A DNA stretch of 64,000 nt, from the NCBI GenBank assembly GCA_040391135.1, contig JBEBYL010000001.1, positions 62,001-126,000 of the forward strand, in the 5' to 3' direction. Under the pieces are notes generated by a model. That model made no database searches. It saw only the letters and a list, made by a program, of their open reading frames with translations, and had not been told where the DNA came from. Below, in pieces: positions 33,182 to 41,943 of the stretch; positions within the stretch are counted from its first letter, which is position 1, and each line of letters opens with the position of its first letter. A program made the translations under genes and the position numbers. The DNA comes from G025836975 sp040391135 (GTDB taxonomy: Bacteria > Pseudomonadota > Gammaproteobacteria > Burkholderiales > Burkholderiaceae_B).

Positions 33182-34633
33182 ATGCGGCACGGGTTCGGTC
33201 TTCTGGCGCTGGCCTTATGGGCCGGCCTGGCCTGCGGGGCCGAGCCCACGCTGACGCAGAAACAGGCCCAGGCCAAAGAAGAACGAGCCCAATTGCGCGG
33301 GCGGATAGAAAGCCTGCAAAAAGAAATCGACAGCCGCGAATCGTCGCGGCGCGACGCCGCCAACGACCTGAAGGCGTCCGAGTCGGCCATTTCCTCCACC
33401 AGCCGCCGTCTGGCCGAACTGGCGGCGCGCCAGAAGCAGGCTGAAAAAGAACTCCAGCGCATCGATGCGCAAACGGCCGAGCAAAAGCGCGAACTCGGTC
33501 AGCGCCAGTCCGAGCTTGGCGATCAGCTTCGGGCCCAGTATGCCAGCGGGCTGTCGCCCTGGACGGCCTTGCTGTCGGGCGACAACCCGCAGGTCGTCGG
33601 CCGCGATCTGAGCTATCTGGGCTACATCACCGAAGAGCAGGCGAAGGCGGTCAGGGCGGTGCGGCGGTCCATTGATGCATTGGCCGCCCTCCAAGCCAAG
33701 ACAGAGGCCGGCAAGAAGGAACTGGCGCAACTGGCTCAGGAAACCACTGAACAGAAACAAGAGCTGGAGAAACAGAAGGAACAGCGCCAGGAAGTGCTGG
33801 ACCGTATCGAGGCGGAACTGAAGGAGCAGCGTGGCCAGGCCGAACGCCTGGCGCGCAACGACCAGCGCCTGGGCGGATTGATTTCAGGCCTGGAAAAAGC
33901 GATTGCACGGCAGGCCGAAGAGGCCAGGCTCGCCGAAGAAAAGCGCCGCGCCGAGGCCGCGCGCAAGGCCGAACAGGCCCGTCTCGCCCTGGAGCGTGAA
34001 CGCGCTCAGGCCCGCAAGGCCGAACAAGCCGCTCGCGAGGCGCAACAAAGGGCTCAACGGGAACGGGATCAACTGGAGGCGGAAAAAGCGCGTATCCAGG
34101 TCGAGCAGGCAAGAGCCCGGACCCGGGCCGCCGAAGAGGCCGCCGCGCGTCCGCCGCCTCCATCCCAGGCCGAAGAAGCGGTCGTGGTCCGCGGCACGGC
34201 GGAAGGAAAGACCGACGCGCCGCGGCTTGCGCCCGCGGGGGGCTTCAAGGGCCTTGAAAAGGGCGCGCCTTATCCCGTGCAAGGCCAGGTGCAGGGCAAG
34301 TTCGGCGCTGAGCGGCCCGAAGGCGGCTTGTGGCGGGGAATAGTGCTGCGTTCGCCCGAGGGGGCGCCGGTACACGCCATCGCCCCTGGCCGGGTGGTAT
34401 ACGCCAATTGGCTGAGCGGCTTCGGCAATATTATGATTATCGACCATGGCGCCAAGTACCTGAGCGTGTATGCTTATAACCAGAGCCTGCAAAAGCGTGT
34501 CGGCGACATCGTCGGCACCGGCGATACGATCGCAACGGTGGGCGCAACGGGCGGACAGGTCGAACCGGGTCTATACTTTGAGATCAGGCATCAGGGTACC
34601 CCCGTGAATCCTCTGCTTTGGTTAAAGCGGTAA
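33182..34633 (+). CDS. EnvC-like murein hydrolase activator (degenerate M23 domain)
   Basis: A 483-residue periplasmic protein. A signal peptide (LLALALWAGLACGAEP) is followed by a long coiled coil (about residues 20-300, rich in Glu, Lys, Gln and Ala) and a C-terminal LytM/M23 domain (about 360-483). The domain lacks the usual zinc ligands: where active M23 enzymes have HxH and H/D residues it reads SVYAYNQSL and GLYFEIRHQG. This matches E. coli EnvC, which activates amidases at the septum rather than cutting murein itself. It lies between gpmA and ctpA. Confidence 0.9.
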   Translation: MRHGFGLLALALWAGLACGAEPTLTQKQAQAKEERAQLRGRIESLQKEIDSRESSRRDAANDLKASESAISSTSRRLAELAARQKQAEKELQRIDAQTAEQKRELGQRQSELGDQLRAQYASGLSPWTALLSGDNPQVVGRDLSYLGYITEEQAKAVRAVRRSIDALAALQAKTEAGKKELAQLAQETTEQKQELEKQKEQRQEVLDRIEAELKEQRGQAERLARNDQRLGGLISGLEKAIARQAEEARLAEEKRRAEAARKAEQARLALERERAQARKAEQAAREAQQRAQRERDQLEAEKARIQVEQARARTRAAEEAAARPPPPSQAEEAVVVRGTAEGKTDAPRLAPAGGFKGLEKGAPYPVQGQVQGKFGAERPEGGLWRGIVLRSPEGAPVHAIAPGRVVYANWLSGFGNIMIIDHGAKYLSVYAYNQSLQKRVGDIVGTGDTIATVGATGGQVEPGLYFEIRHQGTPVNPLLWLKR

Positions 34634-34695
34634 TTTCGTTACTATTTGCCTGACGCCGGTAGGCGCCTCTTTTTGAAATTACTTCGGGAACGTGC

Positions 34696-36243
34696 ATGAG
34701 CACTCGCAGGTTTGGCAGTTTCGGTTTGGTGGTCGCAGGCGCGCTCGGGGGGGTGTTGATCAGCCTGGGCATAACGGCGGCCGCCCAGCGGGGCGATCCT
34801 CTTCCTCTCAAAGAGCTGCAGCAGTTCGCCAATGTATTCGCCGCCATCAAAAGCAGCTATGTAGAGCCGGTTACCGATCATAAGCTCATCGGCGATGCCA
34901 TCAAGGGCATGTTCAGCGAACTGGATCCGCACTCCACCTACCTGGACGCCGAGGCGTTCAAGGAAATGGAAGCCATCACCCAGGGCGGCTTTGGCGGCCT
35001 GGGCATCGAGATCGGCAGCGAAGACGGCATGCCCAAGGTCATTTCGCCAATCGAGGACACCCCCGCAGCGCGCGCCGGCATCCTGGCGGGCGACCTCATC
35101 ACGCACATCGACGGCAAGCCGACCAAGGGCATGTCGCTGAACGACGCCATCAAGCTGATGCGCGGCGAACCTAAAACGCCTATCGTGCTGACCATCAAGC
35201 GGCAGGGCAGGGATAAGCCGCTGGTGGTCCATATCGTGCGCGACCTGATCAAAGTGCGCAGCGTACGCAGCAAGATGCTGGACAACAACATCGCCTATGT
35301 GCGCATCGCCCAGTTCCAGGAACGCACGGTCGAAGACCTGGCCAAGCAATTGACCGCGCTAAGCGCGAAGTCGGCGCCCAAGGCGCTGGTGCTCGATCTG
35401 CGCAACGATCCGGGTGGCCTGCTCGACAGCGCCATAGGCGTATCGTCCGCCTTCCTGAAGCCCGATGTGCTGGTCGTTTCGACCAAGGGCCGCATTCCCT
35501 CTTCCAACCGCGAATACTTCGCCAAGCCGGTCGACTACATGCGCAATTACCTGGACGGCGCCGCCACGCCGGCCAGCCCGAGCGTGGCCGACTGGGCCAA
35601 GACGGTGCCCATGGTGGTGCTGGTCAATGTGGGTTCGGCATCGGCGTCCGAGATCGTCGCCGGCGCGCTGCAGGACCATAAGCGCGCCAAGATCATCGGC
35701 AATCGCACTTTCGGCAAGGGCTCGGTGCAAAGCGTTCTGCCGCTCAGCGAAGACACCGGCATCAAGCTGACGACGGCGCGCTACTTTACGCCGGCGGGAC
35801 GATCCATTCAGGTGACAGGGGTCGATCCCGATATCACGGTCGACGATACCGCCCAGGGCAATCTTTTCCGCCTGCCGCGCGAAGTCGACCTGCAAAGGCA
35901 TCTGGTCAATGGCAATGTGGCCGAAGAAGACCCCAGCAAGGCCCAGGCCGAGGACGACAAGGTCGAGCCCAAGATGTTCGAGTTCGGTGGCGACGACGAC
36001 TATCAGCTCAAGCAGGCCGTCAATTTCCTCGAGGGTCGCAGCGTCAAGAGAAACGATCCCGACGTCGTGATGGCCAAGGCTGAAAAACCCGCGCCGGCGG
36101 CCAAGCCGGCCGCCGGGGGTAAAGGCAAGCCGGAAGCCGCCAAATCGCCCGCGACGGAAAAAAAAACTCCAGTGAATCCCGCTGAGCCCAGGACGGAGCG
36201 GTTTCGGATCACGCCCAGCGGGGTAGTGCCCGCAGCGCAATGA
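34696..36243 (+). CDS. ctpA: Carboxyl-terminal processing protease (S41 family)
   Basis: This encodes 515 residues. An N-terminal signal anchor (FGLVVAGALGGVLISLGI) precedes a PDZ domain (about 90-175, GGFGGLGIEIG) and the S41 protease domain. The Ser motif GSASASEIVAGAL lies near residue 313 and the catalytic Lys in FGKGSVQ near 341, forming a Ser-Lys dyad. The C-terminal 90 residues are Lys/Ala/Pro-rich and probably disordered. Relatives trim or degrade periplasmic proteins, including cell-wall enzymes. Its last codon overlaps the thiF-like start by 4 bp. Confidence 0.95.
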   Translation: MSTRRFGSFGLVVAGALGGVLISLGITAAAQRGDPLPLKELQQFANVFAAIKSSYVEPVTDHKLIGDAIKGMFSELDPHSTYLDAEAFKEMEAITQGGFGGLGIEIGSEDGMPKVISPIEDTPAARAGILAGDLITHIDGKPTKGMSLNDAIKLMRGEPKTPIVLTIKRQGRDKPLVVHIVRDLIKVRSVRSKMLDNNIAYVRIAQFQERTVEDLAKQLTALSAKSAPKALVLDLRNDPGGLLDSAIGVSSAFLKPDVLVVSTKGRIPSSNREYFAKPVDYMRNYLDGAATPASPSVADWAKTVPMVVLVNVGSASASEIVAGALQDHKRAKIIGNRTFGKGSVQSVLPLSEDTGIKLTTARYFTPAGRSIQVTGVDPDITVDDTAQGNLFRLPREVDLQRHLVNGNVAEEDPSKAQAEDDKVEPKMFEFGGDDDYQLKQAVNFLEGRSVKRNDPDVVMAKAEKPAPAAKPAAGGKGKPEAAKSPATEKKTPVNPAEPRTERFRITPSGVVPAAQ

Positions 36244-37019
36244 ACGATCTGCAGCTGCTTCGGTACGCCCGGCATATTCTGCTGGACGAGTTCGGCATCG
36301 AAGGGCAGGAGCGGCTGCTGGCCGCAAGGGTGCTGATTGTCGGGGCCGGCGGCCTGGGGTCTCCCGCCGCTTATTACCTGGCATCGGCGGGCGTCGGCCA
36401 TCTGGTGCTGGCCGACGACGACGAGGTCGAACTCAGCAATCTGCAGCGGCAAATCCTGCATACGAACGACCGCATCGGCCAGGCTAAAGCCGAATCAGGC
36501 AAGCTGGCCCTGCTGCAATTGAATCCCGATATCCGTGTCGACGCGCTAGTAGCGCGGCTGACCGGCGAGGCGTTGGATCAGCAAGTGCGCCAGGCCGACC
36601 TGGTGCTGGATTGCTGCGATAATTTTGCAACCCGCCATGCCATCAATCGCGCTTGCGTAAAGCATGGCAAGCCTTTGGTGTCGGGCGCGGCGATACGGTT
36701 TGCCGGGCAAGTCAGCGTCTTCGACCTGCGCCGCGACGATGCGCCCTGCTACCACTGCCTGTTTCCCGAAGCGGATGATGTCGAGGAACTGCGCTGCGCC
36801 ACCACGGGCGTGCTGGGGCCTTTGGTGGGCATGGTGGGCAGCATGCAGGCGGCTGAAGCGATCAAGCTGCTGGCGGGCATGGGCGAACCCATGGTGGGGC
36901 GCATGCTTTGCCTGGATGCGCTATCCATGCAATGGCAGACCATACGTTTCAAGCGCGATCCGGCTTGCCTGGCCTGCGCAGGCCGTGGCTGCCCGCCAGA
37001 AGCCGGCCTATCGATTTGA
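36240..37019 (+). CDS. ThiF/MoeB/HesA family adenylyltransferase
   Basis: A 259-residue E1-like enzyme that adenylates the C-terminal Gly of a ubiquitin-like sulfur carrier (ThiS or MoaD type). The ATP site is VLIVGAGGLGSPAAYYLASA, with the Arg finger LQRQILH, Asp in DCCDNFATR, and zinc-binding pairs CYHC (about 180) and CLAC (about 247). MoeB and ThiF cannot be told apart safely from sequence. It starts as ATGA over the ctpA stop, and its 3' end overlaps a convergent HAD gene by 71 bp. Confidence 0.9.
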   Translation: MNDLQLLRYARHILLDEFGIEGQERLLAARVLIVGAGGLGSPAAYYLASAGVGHLVLADDDEVELSNLQRQILHTNDRIGQAKAESGKLALLQLNPDIRVDALVARLTGEALDQQVRQADLVLDCCDNFATRHAINRACVKHGKPLVSGAAIRFAGQVSVFDLRRDDAPCYHCLFPEADDVEELRCATTGVLGPLVGMVGSMQAAEAIKLLAGMGEPMVGRMLCLDALSMQWQTIRFKRDPACLACAGRGCPPEAGLSI

Positions 37020-37710
37020 TCTTCACGTCCACGTAAAGGCTGCGGCCGCTATGCATGGACGAAAACGGCGTGCCCCGGTGGAATACATGAACGGTGCGCA
37101 TGCCGGCTTGCCGCGCCCCCTTCAGGTTGCGCAAGGTGTCTTCAACCAGCACGACGCGCCCGGCCGGCACACCCAGGCGAGCCACGATCTGCCGCATGAG
37201 GGCGACCGAGGGCTTGGGCCGCAAGCTGCCCTGCAGGTTCATGTGATCGATGGCCCAGACGCATTCAAAGTGGTGCAGTATGCCCAGCGTCTTGAGGACT
37301 TGGCGGGCATAGTCCAGCGGCGCGTTGGTAAGCAGGATCTTGCGGCCCTTGAGCAGCTTCAGCTTGTGCGCCAGGCCGGTTTCGGAATGGACCAGCGGAG
37401 CCACCTGGAAGTCATGGCTAAGCTTCAGAAAGGCGGTGGCATCGACGCCATGATGGCGCACCATCCCGATGACGGTGGCGCCGTAGCGCTTCCAGTACCG
37501 CGTGCGCAATGCGTCGGCGGCCTCGGCATCCAGCGACAGCGTGGTGGCCACGGCGTTGGCCATGGCCCCGTCTATGGCGTTGAATATGCCTTTGGAGCAG
37601 TCGTGCAGCGTGTTGTCCAGGTCGAACAGCCACACTTGTTCAGTTTCATCGGGCAGGCCGAAGGGGTGGCGCGCCCGGTGTTGGGCAAGCGCGCGGCGCA
37701 AGGGTCGCAT
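36949..37710 (-). CDS. HAD-superfamily pyrimidine 5'-nucleotidase-like phosphatase
   Basis: A 253-residue HAD hydrolase. Motif I is WLFDLDNTLHDC with nucleophile and acid Asp residues, motif II is ILLTNAPLDYA, and motif III/IV is RPKPS with VVLVEDTLRNLKGA. The pattern fits the SDT1-type pyrimidine 5'-nucleotidases found next to argB in Burkholderiales. The ATG at 37710 is chosen; longer readings run into the argB 3' end. Its last 71 bp lie over the 3' end of the thiF-like gene on the other strand. Confidence 0.87.
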   Translation of the reverse strand: MRPLRRALAQHRARHPFGLPDETEQVWLFDLDNTLHDCSKGIFNAIDGAMANAVATTLSLDAEAADALRTRYWKRYGATVIGMVRHHGVDATAFLKLSHDFQVAPLVHSETGLAHKLKLLKGRKILLTNAPLDYARQVLKTLGILHHFECVWAIDHMNLQGSLRPKPSVALMRQIVARLGVPAGRVVLVEDTLRNLKGARQAGMRTVHVFHRGTPFSSMHSGRSLYVDVKIKSIGRLLAGSHGLRRPGKPDRA

Positions 37711-37721
37711 GGCCCCCGCGC

Positions 37722-38621
37722 CTAGTGCGAGCTGATCATGGTGCCGACGCCGCGGTCGGTAAGGATTTCCAGGAGCAGGCAATGGGGTACGCGTCCGTCG
37801 ACCACATGCACCGAGGTCACGCCATTGCGCGCGGCGTCGAGCGCCGACGATATCTTGGGCAGCATGCCGCCCGAGATCGTGCCGTCTTCGAAGAGTTCGT
37901 CGATGGTCTGCGCCGACAGGCTGCGCAAGAGCTCGCCGTTTTTATCCAGCACGCCGGGCGTGTTGGTCATCATGACCAGTTTCTCGGCGCCCAGCACTTC
38001 GGCCATCTTGCCGGCGACGACATCGGCATTGATGTTGTAGGCGGTGCCGTCTTCGCCATAGCCGATGGAAGAGATCACAGGAATGAACTGATCGTCCTGC
38101 AGGGCCTTGACCACCGCGGGTTCGATGCGGGTAATGTCGCCCACATAGCCGATATCCAGCCATTGCCCGGGCTTTTCCTTGTCGGCCATCATTTTTTTCT
38201 TGGCTTGGATGAGGCAGCCATCCTTGCCGGTCAGCCCGACAGCCTTGCCGCCGGCCTCGTTGATCATCATGACGATGTCCTGCTGAACTTGCCCGCCCAG
38301 CACCCACTCCACCACTTCCATGGTTTCGGCATCGGTCACACGCATGCCCTGGACGAAGGCGCCTTCCTTGCCAATGCGCTTGAGGGCCGCATTGATTTGC
38401 GGACCGCCGCCATGCACGACGATGGGATTCAGGCCGACCAGCTTCAGCAGCACCACGTCATGGGCGAAGCTGCGCTGCAGTTCTTCTTCGATCATGGCGT
38501 TGCCGCCATACTTGATGACGACCGTCTTGCCATGGAAGCGCCGTATGTAGGGCAGGGCTTCGGAAAGGACATCGGCTTTGACGGTCGAGGAATGCGTGGA
38601 GGCGTCTTGGGTAGTGGTCAT
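37722..38621 (-). CDS. argB: Acetylglutamate kinase
   Basis: This 299-residue amino acid kinase phosphorylates N-acetyl-L-glutamate, the second step of arginine synthesis. The substrate and ATP motifs VVIKYGGNAM, VVHGGGPQI, VGLTGKDG and NINADVVAGKMAEVLGAEK are present. The N-terminal 20 residues include the helix that makes hexameric, arginine-inhibited forms. It precedes the HAD gene by 11 bp, and the TlpA-like gene lies 3 bp upstream of its start. Confidence 0.97.
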   Translation of the reverse strand: MTTTQDASTHSSTVKADVLSEALPYIRRFHGKTVVIKYGGNAMIEEELQRSFAHDVVLLKLVGLNPIVVHGGGPQINAALKRIGKEGAFVQGMRVTDAETMEVVEWVLGGQVQQDIVMMINEAGGKAVGLTGKDGCLIQAKKKMMADKEKPGQWLDIGYVGDITRIEPAVVKALQDDQFIPVISSIGYGEDGTAYNINADVVAGKMAEVLGAEKLVMMTNTPGVLDKNGELLRSLSAQTIDELFEDGTISGGMLPKISSALDAARNGVTSVHVVDGRVPHCLLLEILTDRGVGTMISSH

Positions 38622-38624
38622 GGT

Positions 38625-39119
38625 TCAGCTGGCCAGTGCCTTGTTGACTGTGCTTAGGAAGGAGGCCTTGTCGTAGTTGCCAAGATAGCGCTTGACGATG
38701 TGGCCTTCCTTGTCGATGAGGAACGCGGTGGGCGTAAGCTGTACATCGCCGAAGGCTTTGGCGATCTCGCCCTGCGCGTCGATGGCCACCGTGAATGGAA
38801 GCTTGCGCGTGTCGGCGTAGTTCTTGACGTAGTTGGCCGGGTCGTACTGCATGGCCACGGCGATGGTTTCGAAGCCTTTGGGCGAAAGCTCGTTGTAATT
38901 CTTGATGGTGTCGGGCATTTGGGCAATGCAGGTGACGCAGCTGGTTGCCCAGAACTTGACCAGCACCACCTTGCCGCGCAGATCCTGCATGGTGATCTTC
39001 TGGCCGGTCAGCGAGGTGAAGGTAACGTCGGGCGCTGTTTTGGCCGAGCCCGAGAATTGCCAGATGCCGGCCCCGGCCAGGGCCAGCACGACAACGATGC
39101 CGATAAGTGCTTTTTTCAT
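38625..39119 (-). CDS. TlpA/ResA-like thioredoxin-fold protein
   Basis: A 164-residue protein with a signal anchor (ALIGIVVVLALAGAGIWQF) and a periplasmic thioredoxin domain. The active site is CVTC, placed in FWATSCVTCIAQMPDTIKN in part, and the cis-Pro loop is LTPTAFLID. TlpA-family proteins reduce disulfides in exported proteins or in cytochrome c maturation. Its start overlaps the end of the dolP-like gene by 4 bp (39116-39119), so the two are coupled. Confidence 0.9.
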   Translation of the reverse strand: MKKALIGIVVVLALAGAGIWQFSGSAKTAPDVTFTSLTGQKITMQDLRGKVVLVKFWATSCVTCIAQMPDTIKNYNELSPKGFETIAVAMQYDPANYVKNYADTRKLPFTVAIDAQGEIAKAFGDVQLTPTAFLIDKEGHIVKRYLGNYDKASFLSTVNKALAS

Positions 39120-39820
39120 TTCACTGGCAGAGCCTGAACGCCGCTGGAGGACGCGTCAGGCGAGGTGGTTGCGCTGGAAGGCGAGGCGTCTTCGACCGGA
39201 GCGGGCTTGGACGGCTGGGCTATGCTTTCCGGCGTGACGATCTGGAACAATTTTACTACCTTATTGATGCCGTTCAGCTGAGCCGTCGCCTTGGCGGCGC
39301 GTTCGCCTTCTTCGTTGGTGACCCGGCCCATCAGGTAGACGATGCCGCGCTCGGTGGTAATGACGATGGTGCGGCTGGGTACTTCCTTGGTGTTGATCAG
39401 CGCGGTCTTGACCTTGGAGCTGAGCCAGGTGTCGTTGGTGCGTACGCTGACCGGGGTAATGTCGCCCACACGCAGCTCGTTGATGACCTTGACGACCTTG
39501 GCCACGTTGCGGGCGGCCTCTTCGGCCTTCTGCTTGTCTTGCGCCGTGGGAACGTCGCCGGTAAGCAGCGCCCATCCGCCATACGATGTGGTGTTGACGC
39601 GCGCCTTGTCCTCGAAGAGCCTGCGCATTTCGGAACCGACTTTCATCTCGATGGCCTGATCTTCGACTTGCTCGCCGGCGGTGCGCCTATCGGTAGCCAC
39701 CACCGCGGTCGTTGCGGCGGTGCCGCCGACAACCAGCAGGCCGCAACCGGCAAGCGCGGCCAAGCTGGCAAAGGCGATGCTGGCCAGCAAGAGTCGTTGA
39801 GCGTTTTTGCGTATAGGCAT
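39116..39820 (-). CDS. dolP: BON-domain outer-membrane lipoprotein (DolP/YraP-like)
   Basis: This encodes 234 residues. A lipoprotein signal ends in the lipobox LAGC at about residue 23, and two BON domains follow (about 50-125 and 130-200). The Ser/Pro-rich tail is probably disordered. In E. coli DolP keeps the outer membrane intact at the division site. The order rsmI, yraN, gmhA/diaA, dolP is shared with E. coli. The start codon overlaps the gmhA stop by one base (TAATG). Confidence 0.9.
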   Translation of the reverse strand: MPIRKNAQRLLLASIAFASLAALAGCGLLVVGGTAATTAVVATDRRTAGEQVEDQAIEMKVGSEMRRLFEDKARVNTTSYGGWALLTGDVPTAQDKQKAEEAARNVAKVVKVINELRVGDITPVSVRTNDTWLSSKVKTALINTKEVPSRTIVITTERGIVYLMGRVTNEEGERAAKATAQLNGINKVVKLFQIVTPESIAQPSKPAPVEDASPSSATTSPDASSSGVQALPVK

Positions 39821-40413
39821 TACAGAGTGTCTCCAAGTAGCAGTGCGTCGATGCCGTCGCACAAGGCGTGCAGCAGCATGATGTGGACTTCCTGGATCCG
39901 CATGGTTCGTTCATGCGGAACGCATAGGTGGATATCCGTTTCGTGCAAAAGTTCGGTGATGGTTCCACCGCCCTTGCCGGTAAGCGCAATGACGGACATC
40001 TCGCGGTCATGCGCCGCTTCTATGGACCGTATGATGTTGGGTGAGTTCCCGCTGGTCGATATGGCGACCAGGATATCGCCGGGGCGGCCCAGCGCATTGA
40101 CCTGGCGCTCGAAGATGGAATCGAAGCCGTAGTCGTTGCCGACCGCGGTCAGAATGGAGGTGTCGGTATTGAGCGCGACGCCGGCCAATGGAAGGCGGTC
40201 GCGTTCGAATCGCCCTACAAGTTCGGCAATGAAATGCTGGGCGTCGGCCGCTGAACCGCCATTGCCGCAGGCCAGTATCTTGTTGTCATTGGCCAGGGCG
40301 CCGAACAACAGGTCTACCGCCGCCGACAACGGCTCGGCCAGTTCGCGGGAACTGGCCTTGAAAGCGTCGATCGCATCGTTGAAATGCGATGTCATGTGGG
40401 ATGTCATGTCCAT
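39820..40413 (-). CDS. gmhA: SIS-domain phosphoheptose isomerase (GmhA/DiaA family)
   Basis: This encodes 197 residues with the SIS fold: LACGNGGSAADAQHF binds the phosphosugar and ISTSGNSPNI is the second loop. GmhA converts sedoheptulose 7-phosphate for LPS heptose; the close homologue DiaA binds DnaA and controls replication start. The position beside yraN and dolP matches diaA of E. coli, while in Bordetella relatives the gene is called gmhA. Either role is possible. The start MDMTSHMTSH is preferred over one three codons upstream. Confidence 0.88.
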   Translation of the reverse strand: MDMTSHMTSHFNDAIDAFKASSRELAEPLSAAVDLLFGALANDNKILACGNGGSAADAQHFIAELVGRFERDRLPLAGVALNTDTSILTAVGNDYGFDSIFERQVNALGRPGDILVAISTSGNSPNIIRSIEAAHDREMSVIALTGKGGGTITELLHETDIHLCVPHERTMRIQEVHIMLLHALCDGIDALLLGDTL

Positions 40414-40484
40414 ACCCGGCATTATCTCATGTTCGATTGAAAATCATGTCATGGGACGTAACTTTTGGAACAGGTTCCCGCCCG

Positions 40485-40970
40485 CTAAGACTGGAAGGCG
40501 CCCTTTATCCAGATGAGGCCTTCTGGTTCGTCGCTGACGACATCGAAGCGGCAGGCGGGAATCGCGCCCAGGAAGTAGCGCTGAGCCAGGCGGGGCAGAA
40601 AATAGTGGGCGGTCCGGATCAGGCGCGCCTGCTTGGCCCGGTTTACACTGGCGGCGGCACCGCCGTATCGGCGGGAATTCCGATGGCGCACCTCGATGAA
40701 CGCCAGTATGCCGTTGTCGAACGCCACCAGGTCGATTTCCCCGGCCTTGCTGCGCAGGTTCCGTCCCAAGATGGTCAAGCCGCGATCCTCAAGATAGCGG
40801 CTGGCGCGCTCTTCAGAGGCGCGCCCCGCCTTTTGCGTGAACGAGGACGCGGCAAGCTCCGGCAGGGGCGGCGTGAGCGGCTTCGGGGTTTTCGCCTTGC
40901 GGCGCCGGGCACGCACCGCTTTCTGCTGGGCGAGGCGGGCCAATGCGTAGGCGAGTGCGTTGTTCGTCAT
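40485..40970 (-). CDS. yraN: YraN family (UPF0102) nuclease-fold protein
   Basis: A 161-residue protein with the PD-(D/E)xK nuclease-like core GEIDLVAFDNGILAFIEVRHR, where Glu78, Asp80 and Glu93 are the likely metal-binding positions, and the C-terminal AIPACRFDVVS. The first 40 residues are basic and Pro-rich and go beyond the usual family core. The function of UPF0102 is not established. The gene is divergent from rsmI with a 34-bp gap, as in many proteobacteria. Confidence 0.9.
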   Translation of the reverse strand: MTNNALAYALARLAQQKAVRARRRKAKTPKPLTPPLPELAASSFTQKAGRASEERASRYLEDRGLTILGRNLRSKAGEIDLVAFDNGILAFIEVRHRNSRRYGGAAASVNRAKQARLIRTAHYFLPRLAQRYFLGAIPACRFDVVSDEPEGLIWIKGAFQS

Positions 40971-41004
40971 GTTTCCCCCCTTTTTGAAGGCCTTAGCGAC
41001 TAGT

Positions 41005-41943
41005 ATGAGTGATATGACCGATTTTTCAGCCTCCCAGGGGGCATCGAAACGTCTCACCGAGCGCATGGGCGCCCAGAACTGGCCCGCATCGACCTTGTAT
41101 GTCGTGGCGACGCCTATCGGAAACCTGGGCGATCTTAGTCTGCGCGCCTGCGAAACCCTGGCGCGCTGCGACGTGATCGCCGCTGAAGATACGCGCGCGA
41201 GCCGCGGCTTGCTGGACGCCTGGGGCATCGCCACGCCGCTTATGGCCGCCCATCGCCACAACGAGGCCTCGGCGGCGCAATCCATCGTCGAGCGGCTGGC
41301 CCGTGGCGAGCGGGTGGCGCTGGTGTCCGACGCCGGCGCGCCGGCGGTCAGCGACCCGGGGGCCCGGATCGTGCGTACGGTGCGGGAAGCGGGCTACGGC
41401 GTCGTGGCCATACCGGGAGCCAGCGCGGTGATTACCGCGCTGATGGCCAGCGGCGCCACCAGCGATGAAAATCCGGCTTTTGTCTTCGCGGGATTCATGC
41501 CGGCCAAGGCGGCGGCCCGCCAGAAATGGCTGCGGCGCTGGTGCGCCCTCCCTGCGCCCATCGTCATGTTCGAGTCGCCGCACCGGCTGGCCGCGGCCAT
41601 CAAAGACCTGGTGCTGGTCTGCGGACCGGAACGCAGGCTCACGCTGGCCAGGGAATTGACCAAGCGCTTCGAACAGGTGCACACCTTGCCGGCGGGGGAT
41701 GCCGCCGCATGGCTGGACATGGATGCGCATCACGGACAGGGCGAGTTCGTATTGATCGTGCATGAATCCGAAGAAAGCGAGGCGGACGACGATATCGATC
41801 CCGCCGCCCTGGTTCTGCTGGATGCCTTGCTGGAAAGTGTTTCGTTGCGGGATGCCGCGCGCATTGCGGCGAAAGTGACCGGCCAGCCGCGCGATGCCTT
41901 GTATGCGCTTGCGCTGGCGCGCCAGAAATCAGCGCTGGGCTAA
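41005..41943 (+). CDS. rsmI: 16S rRNA (C1402 2'-O)-methyltransferase RsmI
   Basis: A 312-residue tetrapyrrole-methylase-fold enzyme that methylates the ribose of C1402 in the ribosomal P site. It has YVVATPIGNLGDLSLRA, AEDTRASRGLL, LVSDAGAPAVSDPGARIV and PGASAVITALMASG, all family signatures. The start at 41005 (MSDMTDFSA) is likely; 41014 is also possible. Its last 15 bp overlap the 3' end of the convergent rlpA gene. Confidence 0.95.
   Translation: MSDMTDFSASQGASKRLTERMGAQNWPASTLYVVATPIGNLGDLSLRACETLARCDVIAAEDTRASRGLLDAWGIATPLMAAHRHNEASAAQSIVERLARGERVALVSDAGAPAVSDPGARIVRTVREAGYGVVAIPGASAVITALMASGATSDENPAFVFAGFMPAKAAARQKWLRRWCALPAPIVMFESPHRLAAAIKDLVLVCGPERRLTLARELTKRFEQVHTLPAGDAAAWLDMDAHHGQGEFVLIVHESEESEADDDIDPAALVLLDALLESVSLRDAARIAAKVTGQPRDALYALALARQKSALG

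Noticed and set aside
33182..34633. Loss of zinc ligands in the M23 domain as a sign of a decayed gene.
   Set aside because: E. coli EnvC has the same lack of ligands and is active as an amidase activator; the reading frame is intact.
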